From Rhodoplanes serenus (GTDB lineage: Bacteria; Pseudomonadota; Alphaproteobacteria; Rhizobiales; Xanthobacteraceae), in assembly GCA_009720755.1 (NCBI GenBank), contig WNKV01000010.1:1-64000 (forward strand): a DNA stretch of 64,000 nucleotides. Reading direction: 5' to 3'. Within the stretch, counting starts at the first letter, position 1. Each line of letters begins with the position of its first letter. Below are positions 63,644-64,000 of the stretch, one piece after another. The notes under the pieces are model-generated. The model did not search any database. It saw only the letters and a program-made list of their open reading frames with translations, and had not been told where the DNA came from. A program made the translations under genes and the position numbers.

Positions 63644-64000
63644 TCAGACCGCCAGGTTGTCGATCAGCCGCGTGGTGCCGAGACGAGCCGCGACCAGCAG
63701 ACGGATCGGCCCGTCCTTCACGGACCTCACCGGCGCCAGCGTCTCGGCGTGGCGCGCCTCCAGATAGTCGAGCACGAAGCCCGCGCGCGCGAGCGCCTTG
63801 GCGCCGCTCTCGAGCGTCGCCTTGATCGGCCTGCCGGCCGCGATCCTGTCGGCGCACTCCGCCAGCACCCGATGCAGCACCGGGGCGCGCCCACGCTCCT
63901 CGGGGGACAGGTAGAGATTGCGCGACGACAGCGCGAGGCCGTCCTTCTCTCGCACCGTTGGCAGCCCGATGATCTTCACCCGCAGGTCGAGATCGGCGGC
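63644..64000 (-). CDS. panC: Pantothenate synthetase, C-terminal part
   Basis: PanC joins pantoate and beta-alanine. The gene runs off the right end of the window; about 118 C-terminal codons are visible, with the signature [20 protein letters not shown] and a [11 protein letters not shown] segment followed by [17 protein letters not shown] 12 bp direct repeat (GACGTGATCAGA at 63621 and 63637) spans its stop. Confidence 0.95.
   Translation of the reverse strand, partial: AADLDLRVKIIGLPTVREKDGLALSSRNLYLSPEERGRAPVLHRVLAECADRIAAGRPIKATLESGAKALARAGFVLDYLEARHAETLAPVRSVKDGPIRLLVAARLGTTRLIDNLAV

Noticed and set aside
1-64000. tRNA, rRNA or riboswitch genes
   Set aside because: No clover-leaf with a GGTTCRA T-arm and no recognisable riboswitch core was found by eye. 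A covariance search would be needed to exclude them fully.

Overview
This 64 kb window is very GC-rich (about 70 percent by eye) and is packed with genes whose order is typical of Hyphomicrobiales (Rhizobiales) Alphaproteobacteria. Markers are dnaB-alr-radA-cvpA-purF-SDR, rpsF-rpsR-DUF2232-rplI divergent from fabD-fabG-acpP-fabF-mltG-yicC-gmk, pepA-holC divergent from lptG-lptD-surA-pdxA-rsmA, thrS/yidD/NifU-like/folE/hisI, and DUF1489 plus tandem-PilZ proteins. The intergenic palindromes (GCATTTTC...GAAAATGC type and the GTCCCCGCGAAAGCGGGGAC type) also fit Bradyrhizobium/Rhodopseudomonas/Rhodoplanes-like genomes. The genus cannot be fixed from the sequence.

Layout. 1-8.5 kb: tail of an upstream protein, der, an MFS transporter, then a leftward block radA, cvpA, purF, SDR, interrupted by an AT-richer two-gene PIN-domain cassette. 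8.8-13.4 kb: a D-amino-acid-dehydrogenase-like oxidase facing alr, then dnaB. 13.4-17.0 kb: DUF378 protein and a five-gene arsenic operon (arsR, ArsP-like permease, redox-active thioredoxin, arsC, acr3). 17.2-23.1 kb: His-rich secreted protein, nitroreductase, exported protein, cytochrome c, thrS, GIY-YIG protein. 23.2-23.8 kb: four tandem copies of a ~145 bp palindrome-rich unit. 24.1-31 kb: TAXI-type binding protein, Sel1-like membrane protein, yidD, periplasmic ClpP-like protein, NifU-like protein, folE, hisI. 31.1-41.2 kb: ribosomal protein operon leftwards; fatty acid synthesis, mltG, yicC and gmk rightwards. 41.2-48.6 kb: rsmA, pdxA, surA, lptD, lptG leftwards. 49.1-53.9 kb: pepA, holC, lipoprotein, serine carboxypeptidase. 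54-59 kb leftwards: agmatinase with pyruvoyl arginine decarboxylase, GNAT, RMD1-family protein, ABC-F ATPase. 59.1-64 kb: Tat-exported cyclase, a candidate FNR/FixK-controlled small RNA, secreted and membrane proteins of unknown role, DUF1489, tandem PilZ, and the C-terminal part of panC.

Most of the window is core housekeeping: translation and ribosome assembly, replication, type II fatty acid synthesis, outer membrane biogenesis, purine, histidine, folate and pantothenate pathways. Accessory content is limited to the PIN cassette, ars operon, repeat array and polyamine pair. The most interesting observations are the putative oxygen-regulated small RNA unit near 60.2 kb, the PIN/partner cassette embedded in the purF operon, the absence of lptF from its usual place, and the TAXI binding protein coupled to a Sel1-like membrane protein without a TRAP permease.
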